This document shows, piece by piece, positions 43,410-52,439 of a stretch of DNA of 64,000 nt. The DNA lies in assembly GCF_037976825.1 (NCBI RefSeq), contig NZ_CP150269.1, positions 7,109,501 through 7,173,500 of the forward strand, in the 5' to 3' direction. This stretch comes from Paenibacillus sp. FSL K6-1330. GTDB taxonomy: Bacteria > Bacillota > Bacilli > Paenibacillales > Paenibacillaceae. Under the pieces are notes generated by a model, which was not told the origin of the DNA, searched no databases, and was given only the letters and a program-made list of their open reading frames with translations. The position numbers and the translations under genes are program-made. Position 1 is the first letter of the stretch. The number at the start of each line of letters is the position of its first letter.

Positions 43410-45315
43410 CAACGTCCGGCGTAACGGGCGTCAGTATTTCGCTTACCTGCTTAGCAGCTCGTTCATGGTCATGATCTTCTTTACGTATGCGGTATTCATC
43501 TATCATCCGGCTATCGAGAATTCGCCTATGGGTACCATGACACGTACGGGAATGACGATTGCCACGGTCATCGTCTACGTGTTTGCGTTCTTATTCGTGC
43601 TATATTCGATCAGCGTCTTCCTGAAGTCGCGGAACCGGGAGTTCGGCATTCTTACGATCCTCGGAGCCGAAGCCAAACAGATCAATTGGCTGATCTTCCT
43701 GGAGAACATTCTGATCGGTGCCATTGCCATCGTAACGGGCATCGCCAGCGGAATGCTGTTATCCAAGGTATTCCTGCTCATCAGCACCAAAGTAATTGAT
43801 ATGGACGAGCTGCCGTTCTATTGGCCGGTCAAAGCGATGCTGCTGACCGCCGGTGCGTTCGCCGCGCTGTTTCTCGTCATTTCGCTCTTTACCTTGTTAT
43901 TTATCCGGAAGAATCAGGTCCTGGAGCTTCTCAAAGGCACCAGCAAACCGAAAACCGAACCAAAAGCCAATCTGTTCCTGGCCCTCTTGGGCGTGGTGCT
44001 GCTTACCATCGGCTTTACGGTCCTTCGCGTCAAAGAGTTAGATCCTACGGGATTGATGATCGCCGCGGTAACCGGCATTATGGGCACGTATTTCTTCTAC
44101 TCCCAATTATCTGTATGGGTTGTCCGCATGCTGCAGCGAAATCGCGCGACTACCTGGAAAGGTACAAACCTGCTGTGGATTTCCGAAATGAGTTACAAGA
44201 TTAAGGATAATGCCCGCATGCTGTTTCTGGTCACGGTTGTGGTTGCGCTGGCTTCCATGAGCACCGGTTTCGTACTGGCCATGCAGCAATCGATCAAATC
44301 AGTGTATTTGGATAACCCGTACGCGCTTAGCTACACCTACTATAGCGATGCCGACGAGACTAAGGTGCAGGATGAGCTGGCCCTGATTGAAAAGCGACTC
44401 CAGTCAGAAGGGCTTGAGTATAAACGGGCGGAGGTCGAGACCATCTACTATCGCTTGTCAGCGAATGGAGAGGACTCCTTGCACATCATGCCGCAATCCC
44501 AATACGACCGTTTGGCTGCCATGATGAATACCAAGCCGGCTGGGACACTCGGCGAGAATGAAGCCTTATTGACGGAAACCCCGAATGCAGCGAAGAAGAG
44601 TAAGGGGAAACTAACGGAAGCGGATATCGATTTATCCGGTCAGCCCTACTCTTTCAGCTTGGAGAACCGGACAGACCGGATTGCGGCTGTGGTATATAGC
44701 GGCAGATTGCTGGTCGTTACGGACACCATGTTTGAAGAGCTAAGGGGAGAGAACAAAGCAGATGGAATCAGTGTGAGTCATACGTATCCGTATATTCTTC
44801 CCGATTCCCAAGGGCTCCCTCAAAAGGATGACCCTGAAACCAAGCTCGGCCTTGAGCTGTCGGAATGGAACCGGGATGCCATTCATGAAGGGTATGTTCA
44901 ATCCAGGGCGGAGAACTATTACACCAATAAACAAGGATTTTCGTTATTCAGCTTTATCGGGGTGTTTGTTGCCTTGATATTCTCAATCTCATCGGCAAGT
45001 TTCTTGTATTTCAAACTGCATACGGAGCTTTCAGCTGATCAAGCGATGTATCGTTCTCTGTCCAAGATTGGACTCAGTGCGCGGGAGATGAACATCTCCG
45101 CAACGATTCAGATTGCCGTACTATTCTTTATCCCCATCCTGGTTGCAGCCCTGCAGTCCCTGGTTGTGCTCGGTCCGATTCTCGGATATCTGGATGTTCC
45201 GTATGTAAGCGGTCCTGTGTTGGTTGCCTCATCGGCATTCCTGGTCGCCCAAACGATCTATTTCTTGATCGCCAGAGCCCGTTATATTAAATCCGTGAAT
45301 GGAATGATGGTGTGA
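43384..45315 (+). CDS. BceB-type FtsX-like permease
   Basis: 643 aa with ten predicted helices and a large extracellular domain of about 200 residues between helices 7 and 8 (about 300-515), which is the peptide-binding signature of BceB permeases. GTG 43384 with GGAGGG upstream gives the normal start SFPQFAFNNVRRNGRQYFAYLL; an open extension further upstream is coding sequence of the ATPase in another frame. It completes the peptide-antibiotic resistance pump and feeds the signal to the BceS-type kinase. Confidence 0.93.
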   Translation: MSFPQFAFNNVRRNGRQYFAYLLSSSFMVMIFFTYAVFIYHPAIENSPMGTMTRTGMTIATVIVYVFAFLFVLYSISVFLKSRNREFGILTILGAEAKQINWLIFLENILIGAIAIVTGIASGMLLSKVFLLISTKVIDMDELPFYWPVKAMLLTAGAFAALFLVISLFTLLFIRKNQVLELLKGTSKPKTEPKANLFLALLGVVLLTIGFTVLRVKELDPTGLMIAAVTGIMGTYFFYSQLSVWVVRMLQRNRATTWKGTNLLWISEMSYKIKDNARMLFLVTVVVALASMSTGFVLAMQQSIKSVYLDNPYALSYTYYSDADETKVQDELALIEKRLQSEGLEYKRAEVETIYYRLSANGEDSLHIMPQSQYDRLAAMMNTKPAGTLGENEALLTETPNAAKKSKGKLTEADIDLSGQPYSFSLENRTDRIAAVVYSGRLLVVTDTMFEELRGENKADGISVSHTYPYILPDSQGLPQKDDPETKLGLELSEWNRDAIHEGYVQSRAENYYTNKQGFSLFSFIGVFVALIFSISSASFLYFKLHTELSADQAMYRSLSKIGLSAREMNISATIQIAVLFFIPILVAALQSLVVLGPILGYLDVPYVSGPVLVASSAFLVAQTIYFLIARARYIKSVNGMMV

Positions 45316-46404
45316 ATGCATATAGAACAAAAAGACACAGTGACTCAGCATCGGCCTGCTACCGGAAAGGGGCGATTACATTTTTTAGACCAGTTCAGGG
45401 GGTTTGCCCTCCTTGGTCTGCCGTTTGTTAACGTATTGGCACTCTGGCTCATCGCCACGCCGGAAACCTCAGCGGATTTTTGGCTGCAGCGAGGGCTTAA
45501 CTTTTTCGTAGAAGCCCGATTCTACACCATCTTCACGTTCCTGTTCGGACTTGGGTTCTACATGTTTCTATCCCGAAGCGCTTCATCGGGAGGTAAGCCG
45601 AGACTCCGGCTGTATATTCGCCGGTTAGCGATTCTGGTGCTGATCGGGTTCATACATCAGCAGTATCAATCCGGGGAGGCCTTGTTTCATTATGCGATTG
45701 TCGGTCTGCTTGCGGTTCCACTCTATTGGGCACCGCGGAGGGTTAATCTTGGCATTGGCTTGGCGGGGTTTACATTTGCGGCGATCATGGGTATCAAACT
45801 GCTGACCATCCCGTTCCTGATCCTGTTAGGTCTGGCCGCAGGCCAATATCGATTAATGGACATCATCAGCGAGGGATTACGGTTAAGCAAGCTGCGCATG
45901 GTTTGGCTGCTGTCGTTATTTGGAACCGTCATTGCCATCGGGGCTATGTGGTGGGCAGCACCTCCCGAATCGATGTCACCGTTTCTATTCAAGATAGAAG
46001 GCGAATCACCATCTCCAACCATGGAAGCGGCCTTCACTTTGGCACATATCGGGATAGCGACGGGCCCTCTCGTGTCCGTATTTTATCTAAGCTCACTCTT
46101 AATGCTTCAGCGTGCCCGCATAGGTGCGAAGATGCTGTATCCGTTGCAAGCATATGGGCGAATGGCGCTTACCAACTACATTGGACAGACCGTCTTTCTG
46201 GTAGGGATTCAGCGTTTGATCCTAGACGCCTCGCCCACCACGTATGTTGTATCGACACTCGTTTCCCTAGGGATTGTGGCCTTCCAGATCATAGCCAGCA
46301 ATCTGTGGATGCGTTGGTTCCAATTCGGACCTCTCGAATGGTTGTGGCGATGTGGTACCTATGGGTCCATCGTGCCAATTCGCAAAAAAACAGGAGCCCT
46401 ATAG
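45316..46404 (+). CDS. DUF418 family membrane protein
   Basis: 362 aa, eight to ten predicted helices. Begins with a polar 22-residue tail, then LHFLDQFRGFALLGLPFVN, the DUF418 opening, and near the end YGRMALTNYIGQTVF, its most conserved motif. Function of the family is unknown; heparan-alpha-glucosaminide acetyltransferase-like folds are suspected for relatives. It starts directly after the BceB-type stop with no gap, so it belongs to the same transcript, an uncommon addition to a bce operon. Confidence 0.88.
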   Translation: MHIEQKDTVTQHRPATGKGRLHFLDQFRGFALLGLPFVNVLALWLIATPETSADFWLQRGLNFFVEARFYTIFTFLFGLGFYMFLSRSASSGGKPRLRLYIRRLAILVLIGFIHQQYQSGEALFHYAIVGLLAVPLYWAPRRVNLGIGLAGFTFAAIMGIKLLTIPFLILLGLAAGQYRLMDIISEGLRLSKLRMVWLLSLFGTVIAIGAMWWAAPPESMSPFLFKIEGESPSPTMEAAFTLAHIGIATGPLVSVFYLSSLLMLQRARIGAKMLYPLQAYGRMALTNYIGQTVFLVGIQRLILDASPTTYVVSTLVSLGIVAFQIIASNLWMRWFQFGPLEWLWRCGTYGSIVPIRKKTGAL

Positions 46405-46418
46405 GTTCCTGTTTTTTT
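46389..46418 (+). terminator. Terminator of the bceAB-DUF418 operon
   Basis: Arms AACAGGA and TCCTGTT around an 11-base interior that pairs further, then T7. The 5' arm overlaps the last codons of the DUF418 gene. Confidence 0.88.
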
Positions 46419-46472
46419 GGGTTTGTTATTGCCGAGTGGCCAGATAAACTCCCCATATCAGTGTCCCTCCCG

Positions 46473-47825
46473 CTATCTCATCCTCCGCTCCAGGCGCCTG
46501 ATCTCCTGCTCGATGACCGTCAATCCCGCCTCAATCCGGGGTTTCTCCACCCCGATTATACATAACCGAATCCGGTCATTTTGCTGATTCTCAGGCAGCA
46601 GGTGCAAATCCACGTTCGTAACCGAAACCCCTCTTTGCATCAGGCGCTCCTGCAGTACAGATGCCTTTACGTATTTCGGGAGGCGGAGGGTGATGAACAC
46701 GCCGGAGGAAGGGCAAGTATAGGAAATGCCGCTGCCGAAGACACGGGCACACACCTCGGTGGCATATCGCATCTTCTCCCGGTAATGCGCCCGAATTCTG
46801 GCGGCATGGCGCCTGTACATTCCACTCTTGATATAAATTTCAAGGGCGCCTTGAGAGAGAATCGGAGATGAAACGTCCGCAGCGTTCTTATACGTTATGA
46901 ACAAATCCAGCAAGAGCTCGGGAAGAATAACGGCACCCATTCGAATGCCCGGCAGAATCGTTTTCGAGAAGCTTTTGACATAGATGACATGGTTTGACTG
47001 ATCCAGTGCGTACAAGGGGTCTGCCTTCGCATCCTCCTCCAGATCCGCCAGATAATCGTCTTCCACGATATAGACATCATACTGCCGGGCAAGCTCTGCG
47101 ATACGCAGCTTCTGCTCCAGCGAATACGAGGTGCCTAGCGGGTTAAGGAATCTCGGTACCGTATAGAAGAATTTGATCTGTCCACTGCGAAAATGAGACT
47201 CCAACACCTCCATGTCGATACCCCGCTCATCGCGCTGGATTCCGATCACCGGACATCCTGCAACGCGCGCTGCCGCAAAGAAACCGAAATACGTCGGCTG
47301 TTCTACCAGCACCGCCTGCCCCTCACCCGGAAAAGGCAAACGCGTCAGGATCGAGAAGGCTTGCTGCGCTCCAGTGACCACAGCGATGTGATCGGGTTTC
47401 GCAAAGATCTGCTGCCCATAGAAGTACCTGCTCAGCTCGTTCCTTAAAGAGAAGATCCCCTGCGGATCGGTGTAACCGAACAGCTCCTCCTTATACACGG
47501 AAATCGCCTTCCGTAAGCAGTGCTCCATCTCCTGGAACGGCAAAAAATCGCCCCGGGGTGTCGTTGAGGCGAAATCAATCGGCTCGCTTTCCGTTCGCGC
47601 CGAGGTGCGGTTCTTCCCTTCTACAAGGTAGTATCCGCTCTTGGCTACCGGGTAGATGACATCATCGCGCTCCAAGGTCTGATATGCACGAACGACCGTG
47701 TTGGGACTACAGGAGAACATTTTGGCCACGGCCCGGACCGAAGGCAGCTTATGGCCTGACCGGATATGCCCCCCTTCCACTTCCCGGATCATATACGCAA
47801 CAATTTGCTCGTGCTTCGTGTCCAT
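46473..47825 (-). CDS. MocR-type regulator (GntR helix-turn-helix plus aminotransferase domain)
   Basis: 450 aa. N-terminal GntR winged helix (about 1-70, HKLPSVRAVAKMFSCSPNTVVRAYQTLE) and a fold-type-I aminotransferase domain with the PLP lysine in VKSFSKTILPGIRMG. MocR proteins use PLP or its amino-acid adducts as effector. ATG 47825 is chosen because GGGGGA lies 9 bases before; ATG 47834 is too close. Divergent from an MFS gene; a palindrome lies in between (47839-47852). The target is probably the MFS transporter and DJ-1-like pair. Confidence 0.9.
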   Translation of the reverse strand: MDTKHEQIVAYMIREVEGGHIRSGHKLPSVRAVAKMFSCSPNTVVRAYQTLERDDVIYPVAKSGYYLVEGKNRTSARTESEPIDFASTTPRGDFLPFQEMEHCLRKAISVYKEELFGYTDPQGIFSLRNELSRYFYGQQIFAKPDHIAVVTGAQQAFSILTRLPFPGEGQAVLVEQPTYFGFFAAARVAGCPVIGIQRDERGIDMEVLESHFRSGQIKFFYTVPRFLNPLGTSYSLEQKLRIAELARQYDVYIVEDDYLADLEEDAKADPLYALDQSNHVIYVKSFSKTILPGIRMGAVILPELLLDLFITYKNAADVSSPILSQGALEIYIKSGMYRRHAARIRAHYREKMRYATEVCARVFGSGISYTCPSSGVFITLRLPKYVKASVLQERLMQRGVSVTNVDLHLLPENQQNDRIRLCIIGVEKPRIEAGLTVIEQEIRRLERRMR

Positions 47826-47838
47826 CCCAATCATCCCC

Positions 47839-47852
47839 CTGTATTGATACAG
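47839..47852. promoter_or_regulatory. Palindrome in the mocR-MFS divergent region
   Basis: Perfect dyad CTGTATTGATACAG, 14 bp before the MocR start. CTGTA-type half sites are common in MocR operators. Its position over the MocR start region suggests autorepression and control of the divergent transporter. Confidence 0.5.
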
Positions 47853-47955
47853 TTGATCTAAATTGTCCTGTTCATTTTCTGCTCCATGATTAGAATTAGC
47901 TTATTCCATGACATAGCGGAAGTAAAGACATAGGAAAGGAGCTGACGGGTCAGCG

Positions 47956-49197
47956 ATGAAAAAAGATCGGGGTTATGCGTGGATCATACTACTGTATCTA
48001 TGGACACTTGGTTTTGCAGCGGCAATCAGCCGGTTTGTTATGTCTTATTACCAGCACGAAATGGCACGGGATTTGGACGTGGACCTGACCTTTATTAGCT
48101 TCACATGGTCCTTCAACATTGCCGTCGCCGCTATCTGTTCTCCCCTCGGCGGATGGTTAACCGATAAATACGGCCCAAAAAAAATGATGCTCCTGAACGC
48201 CCTGTTTGGTGTACTGTCCATGCTGACCGTGCTTACGCTTCATCATCCGGCGGGATTTTTCATAGGACTCGGACTGCTCTCCGGCCTCTCCGGCATGGCC
48301 GCGAGTACAGGATATGTCGTGGTTACAAGCTGGTTCAGCCGGCATAAGGCGAAAGCGCTCATGATCATGACCAGCGCAAGCTCCCTCGGCCTGGCCATAC
48401 TGACGCCTCTATTTGTCAGCAATCGGGATTGGCTTGACTGGACAACGGCATTCACCATCACCTTGTGGATTACGCTCATTTCCATACCGCTCACTTTCCT
48501 TATCATGAAGGAACGCCAACCGGGTCAGCACAGAGAGAAACCCGCTGTTTCGGATTCACCCCCATCAACGGGACGACTGCCGTCCCTCTCGATCGCCAGG
48601 GAGATGGTAACCAACCGGACGGTACTCCTGGTGGTCTTTGCCTTGTTCACTTGCGGCTTCAGCATGGGAACGGTTGAAATGCACCTTATGGCCATCCACC
48701 GGCATGATCATGTCGGCTCGGTAATGTTCACATCCTCACTGAGCATTCTCGGTCTGCTTGAGTTGGCAGGCGGGCTGCTGTTTGCCTTGCTCCTGGATCG
48801 GATGTCCAGAAGTTTGGCACTGTCCTTCCTGTATGCATTCCGAATTCTGGCCTTTACGATGCTGTTTCTGCACTTCAGCATTTCTCCGATCGTCTTCTCG
48901 GTCATCTTCGGAGCCAGTTATTTAGGGGCCATCCCCGGTGGCATATTGGTGGCTAGCGAAGCTATGGGCAATCGCTCTGTTGGATTGCAGACAGGAACGC
49001 TGCTTATTTTCCATCAAGCGGGAGCTGTTCTCGGTTCTTTTTCCGGCGGATTCCTGTTTGACCTCACGAACAGCTACCAATGGTTGATCGGCCTCAACCT
49101 GATGTTCAGCGCCTTGTCGGCTATGGGCTACTATCATCTTCATCGTACGTCGAATCGAAGACGTTCCGTCCCGGGTCAGTCGTCGGCCGAGGCTTAA
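47956..49197 (+). CDS. MFS transporter
   Basis: 413 aa with 12 predicted helices and the loop 2-3 signature GGWLTDKYGPKK. The sequence class resembles oxalate/formate-antiporter-like and monocarboxylate-type MFS members; substrate unknown. ATG 47956 has AAAGGAG about 13 bases before. It is divergent from mocR and followed after 25 bp by a DJ-1/PfpI gene, with which it probably forms an operon. Confidence 0.88.
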   Translation: MKKDRGYAWIILLYLWTLGFAAAISRFVMSYYQHEMARDLDVDLTFISFTWSFNIAVAAICSPLGGWLTDKYGPKKMMLLNALFGVLSMLTVLTLHHPAGFFIGLGLLSGLSGMAASTGYVVVTSWFSRHKAKALMIMTSASSLGLAILTPLFVSNRDWLDWTTAFTITLWITLISIPLTFLIMKERQPGQHREKPAVSDSPPSTGRLPSLSIAREMVTNRTVLLVVFALFTCGFSMGTVEMHLMAIHRHDHVGSVMFTSSLSILGLLELAGGLLFALLLDRMSRSLALSFLYAFRILAFTMLFLHFSISPIVFSVIFGASYLGAIPGGILVASEAMGNRSVGLQTGTLLIFHQAGAVLGSFSGGFLFDLTNSYQWLIGLNLMFSALSAMGYYHLHRTSNRRRSVPGQSSAEA

Positions 49198-49222
49198 TAA
49201 ACCCTATAGGCAGGTGTTCTTA

Positions 49223-49828
49223 ATGAAAATGGCTTTTATTCTGTTCCATGGGATGACATCCCTGGACCTTATCGGCTTCACCGAAGTGATGACCAGGCTC
49301 TCCCGCATCCGTCCCGACTCGGAAATCTCCTGGGATTACTGCGCGATGAGCCAGCAAATTACGGATGATCGCGGACTGGAGTATGTCATATCCAAGGTAA
49401 GACCGAATCTGTCGAAATATGACCTGGTCTTCGTGCCTGGCGGCTTTACTACGCGGGAGTTGAGGTTCGACCCCGATGTACTGAATTGGCTGCGGACAGC
49501 CCGGGAAGCACAACATCTCGTATCCGTGTGCACCGGATCGCTGCTGCTTGGCGCGGCCGGGTTGCTGGAGGGCAAGCGGGCTACCTCCAATGGTTCGGCT
49601 TACGAGCTTTTGGCACCCTACTGCAAGGAGGTCGTTCATGCACGCATTGTACAGGATAACCGCCTCTTTACGGGCAGCGGGGTTTCTTCATCCATCGATC
49701 TTGGCCTGTACGTGCTGGAGAGGTTAACCGATGCAGCCACCGCGGAACGGGTGAAATCGGATATGAGCTACCCGTATTACCAGACGGGAAACTCATCCTC
49801 GGTCTATCATGCCAAGACAGGCGTATAA
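49223..49828 (+). CDS. DJ-1/PfpI-superfamily protein (isonitrile-hydratase-like)
   Basis: 201 aa. Class-I glutamine-amidotransferase-like fold with nucleophile-elbow Cys in VSVCTGSLLLGAAGLLEGKRAT and the upstream Asp/Glu in MTSLDLIGFTEV. The arrangement is that of isonitrile hydratases and the N-terminal domain of GATase-AraC regulators. ATG 49223 follows AGGTG by 6 bases; an in-frame GTG at 49214 is less likely. Next to an MFS gene in the same direction. Confidence 0.85.
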   Translation: MKMAFILFHGMTSLDLIGFTEVMTRLSRIRPDSEISWDYCAMSQQITDDRGLEYVISKVRPNLSKYDLVFVPGGFTTRELRFDPDVLNWLRTAREAQHLVSVCTGSLLLGAAGLLEGKRATSNGSAYELLAPYCKEVVHARIVQDNRLFTGSGVSSSIDLGLYVLERLTDAATAERVKSDMSYPYYQTGNSSSVYHAKTGV

Positions 49829-49838
49829 ATTCCGAAAA

Positions 49839-49882
49839 AGGCTCCCCGAAATGGGCCCACTTTTCCCCATTCCGAGAAGCCT
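49839..49882. terminator. Imperfect bidirectional hairpin
   Basis: An imperfect dyad running from AGGCT (49839) to AGCCT (49882) with inner AATGGG/CCCATT pairing. It lies between two convergent genes. T-tracts are weak. Confidence 0.5.
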
Positions 49883-49909
49883 GGCGGGTTCATAGAAGCC
49901 TAATCTCCA

Positions 49910-50716
49910 TTAAGCATAAACACGCAGCCGATCATCAATTAGACCCAGCAGCCATGCTCTTTCTCCAGGGACATCCTCTCTCAGCCTGGCTGCCGCTACC
50001 GGCAGCATCCAGCGGTCGATCTCCTCCATCTTTGCATGAGATAATCGACGATATTCATTCAGGTATATTTTATTCCACAGGATTCGGGCCATCCGAAGCG
50101 GAATCACCATAAGGCTCGACTGTTCGAGCGGATGAAAAGGAGATTGAAACATCAGGGATGTCCTGGCAATGTCGCATAGAGGGTCACCAATCGTGGCGTT
50201 ATTCCAATCGATCGCCCGGTATCCGCTCTCCGCCACGATCACATTGTCCGGGTGGAAGTCGCCATGACAGATGGAGTCCCCCTCAGGAAAAGAGTCCAGT
50301 ACCTTGCATATGGCCTGCGCCTTTCCCTGCAGGATGCCGCTTGCATCAAGAATTGCATGCTCCAGCCTTTCTTTTTGAGGCGGCAGCAAGGTTGTCGTGC
50401 AGCCATGCATCGCATGTTGGAGCCGTGCCATCTCACGGGCGCACTTCATGAGCTTGCGCGGTGACGATTGAACCTGATGCAGCATCGACGGTCCTGTCAC
50501 CCGTTCATACACCAGCCCCGTTCGTCCCTCGATATCCACCATGTCAAAGACGGCAGGGGCAGGCACGCCCGCTTCCGCAACGATGCGGCCCATCTCCGCC
50601 TCATATGTCACCCATTCCGGGGGGTACCCTTCATAATACAGCTTTAAAGCCTGAGACTCTCCCCATTCATACACCTCTGCGCTCCTGCCTCTTCCAATCT
50701 GTGTACCCTTCTTCAA
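49910..50716 (-). CDS. Aminoglycoside-phosphotransferase-family kinase
   Basis: 268 aa APH-fold protein: catalytic loop ICHGDFHPDNVIV (Asp and Asn) and metal Asp in AIDWNNATIGDPLCDIART; the N-terminal lobe starts with a glycine loop GRGRSAEVYEW. Such proteins phosphorylate antibiotics, sugars or amino alcohols; the sequence gives no reason to call it an antibiotic-resistance enzyme. TTG start at 50716 is supported by GGAGG 7 bases before. It follows a SnoaL-like gene by 22 bp on the same strand. Confidence 0.85.
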   Translation of the reverse strand: MKKGTQIGRGRSAEVYEWGESQALKLYYEGYPPEWVTYEAEMGRIVAEAGVPAPAVFDMVDIEGRTGLVYERVTGPSMLHQVQSSPRKLMKCAREMARLQHAMHGCTTTLLPPQKERLEHAILDASGILQGKAQAICKVLDSFPEGDSICHGDFHPDNVIVAESGYRAIDWNNATIGDPLCDIARTSLMFQSPFHPLEQSSLMVIPLRMARILWNKIYLNEYRRLSHAKMEEIDRWMLPVAAARLREDVPGERAWLLGLIDDRLRVYA

Positions 50717-50738
50717 AGCATTTCCTCCGCTTCCTACG

Positions 50739-51194
50739 TCAGCTGGATTTTGATTTCAAACGCATCATCAACCGCTGAATCCAGCCTGGCTTCTGAATCC
50801 GGCAGTTGTGAAATGCGGATATCTTCCATTCCCCGTTCTGTTTGATGAGCACGTTGGTATTAATCGAGAATCGGCTGGTGGGCGGCTTCTTATGAAATCT
50901 TAGCTGTACCGCTCCTGTTGCGTGGGCTATCGCAAGCTCCGGGGTCAGGAAACGCAGTTCAGTTGGGGTGGGTCCCGCCACCAGCTTGGAATCTCGCAGA
51001 ACCCCGTTCCACAACTCCTGATGGACCTCATCAATCGCCCTGCGCCCCTTCAAGTGCTGTCCGTTAAATGTCACGTAGTCCGCTTCTTCTGTAAAGCATT
51101 CCGCATAAGCTCGGCCGCTACCTTCTCCCCATGCCTTGGACAGCGAAGCCAATAATGTTTGGATCGCTTGGCGATCCTCCTGGATACCGATCAT
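50739..51194 (-). CDS. SnoaL/NTF2-like protein (SgcJ/EcaC type)
   Basis: 151 aa. Cone-shaped NTF2 fold typical of the SgcJ/EcaC family: LLASLSKAWGEGSGRAYAECF, EEADYVTFNG near residue 35-45, and a C-terminal GEWKISAFHNCRI. Members include stress-induced proteins and small cyclases or isomerases without clear function. ATG 51194 is chosen because AAGGAGA precedes it; open frame extends 30 codons upstream without a ribosome site. Likely co-transcribed with the APH-family gene. Confidence 0.8.
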   Translation of the reverse strand: MIGIQEDRQAIQTLLASLSKAWGEGSGRAYAECFTEEADYVTFNGQHLKGRRAIDEVHQELWNGVLRDSKLVAGPTPTELRFLTPELAIAHATGAVQLRFHKKPPTSRFSINTNVLIKQNGEWKISAFHNCRIQKPGWIQRLMMRLKSKSS

Positions 51195-51300
51195 CAGCCC
51201 TATCTCCTTTCTTGCTCTTAAGCGGGATCGCTGAATCTTCTTTGAACCCATTGTATGATAATCCGGCCGGTTTTGAATTCCCACTCCAGGATGAAAACCG

Positions 51301-51320
51301 ACTCGGTCTTAGGACCGAGT
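51301..51320. promoter_or_regulatory. 20-bp dyad in the gap before the MerR gene
   Basis: ACTCGGTC (51301-51308) and GACCGAGT (51313-51320) with a 4-base centre TTAG. It sits between the divergent SnoaL-like and MerR genes. It could be an operator or a small hairpin; no gene end points to it, so a terminator role is unlikely. Confidence 0.4.
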
Positions 51321-51423
51321 TGTTCCTTCAGAACCGGCGAGCTAAGTTCTTTACGTACGCAGGAGCGCGAGATATGATATCGTTATCCACGCAGACCGAA
51401 TCGTAAAGGAGGTTGCCATCGGC

Positions 51424-52245
51424 ATGATGAAGATCAGCGCTTTTGCCAAGGTCAGCGGCATTTCCATCAAGACATTGCGATATTATGATGAGCTGGGCCT
51501 ATTGAAGCCGGCCCATGTTGATGAACAAAGCGGATACCGTTACTATTCCGAGGAGCAGCTTCTGACCGTCAAGCGAATTGCCTCTTACAAGGAACAGGGG
51601 TTTACATTGGAACAGCTCATGCCTTTTTTTGAAGAGGATCTAGAAACCGATGTCGTAAAGCACAAACTTGCGGATAAAATGACGGAGCTTCAGCATGCGA
51701 TGCAGACCCTCCAGCAGCAGCTGGAGGGAGTGAACAGCAGGATGTCGCGCTTGGAACCATCCGAAGCCGGTGATCCGGCAGGCTCCATCCGTATCCGGGA
51801 AGTCCCATCCCAGCTCGCCGCTTCCATTCGCGACCAAGTCCCCCGTAGCCAGCTATGTCTCTTGCTTGATGAGATTACGAAATACGCTATCTTATATGGA
51901 GAAGAGGAAGCTAGCCAACTAACCATCCTTTGGCATAATCACGACAGCGAGAATGCCGACATCGAAGTCGCAGTCCCCATAACTAGGGACATACCTGCTA
52001 ATGGTCGGGTGCGTGTAGACTTCCTACCGGAGTTGCAATCTGCCGCATCTCTTGTCCATCGTTGTGATCCGTACGGCTATAGCTGTCTCGCCTTACCCGA
52101 GCTCAAGGCATGGATTTCGTCCCAAGGCTTCGTTCAATCGGACCGGGAGCCGATCCGCGAGATCTATCTCACCTCGGATAAAGATATCTACGGCAAGAAG
52201 CGTCCTGCGGAATTGCTTATCCCCTTACAAGGTAACATGGAGTAA
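51424..52245 (+). CDS. MerR-family regulator with GyrI-like effector domain
   Basis: 273 aa. MerR winged helix (about 1-75, MKISAFAKVSGISIKTLRYYDELGLLKPAHVDEQSGYRYY), a dimerising coiled coil (about 80-115) and a C-terminal GyrI/BmrR-type ligand domain (about 120-270). Multidrug-sensing MerR proteins of this kind bind lipophilic compounds. AAAGGAGG lies about 11 bases before the start. The SDR gene downstream has a MerR-type promoter and is the likely target. Confidence 0.9.
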   Translation: MMKISAFAKVSGISIKTLRYYDELGLLKPAHVDEQSGYRYYSEEQLLTVKRIASYKEQGFTLEQLMPFFEEDLETDVVKHKLADKMTELQHAMQTLQQQLEGVNSRMSRLEPSEAGDPAGSIRIREVPSQLAASIRDQVPRSQLCLLLDEITKYAILYGEEEASQLTILWHNHDSENADIEVAVPITRDIPANGRVRVDFLPELQSAASLVHRCDPYGYSCLALPELKAWISSQGFVQSDREPIREIYLTSDKDIYGKKRPAELLIPLQGNME

Positions 52246-52375
52246 CCCTTCCTTTGCACTAATAGGCTACCGAAAACGAACCTCGACCCATCCTAAATCC
52301 GTACTAACAGCAGCAGTAATCTGGCATGACTTTTATGTTCATGAAAAAACTCTAGAAAAATTCTAAACCACCCTC

Positions 52376-52407
52376 TTGACTCTCCCCTTAACAGGAGAGT
52401 GTACAGT
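52376..52407 (+). promoter_or_regulatory. MerR-type promoter of the SDR gene
   Basis: -35 TTGACT (52376-52381), 20-bp spacer, -10 TACAGT (52402-52407). The spacer holds a dyad ACTCTCC (52379-52385) and GGAGAGT (52394-52400). An over-long spacer carrying a dyad is the hallmark of promoters that MerR proteins twist open. It stands 130 bp after the MerR gene and 33 bp before the SDR start. Confidence 0.8.
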
Positions 52408-52439
52408 AACGTTAAATCGAACAAGAGGAGTGGGGTTTC

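Noticed and set aside
49910..50716. Call as an aminoglycoside-resistance gene
   Set aside because: Only the general APH fold is visible; the family includes many kinases unrelated to antibiotics.
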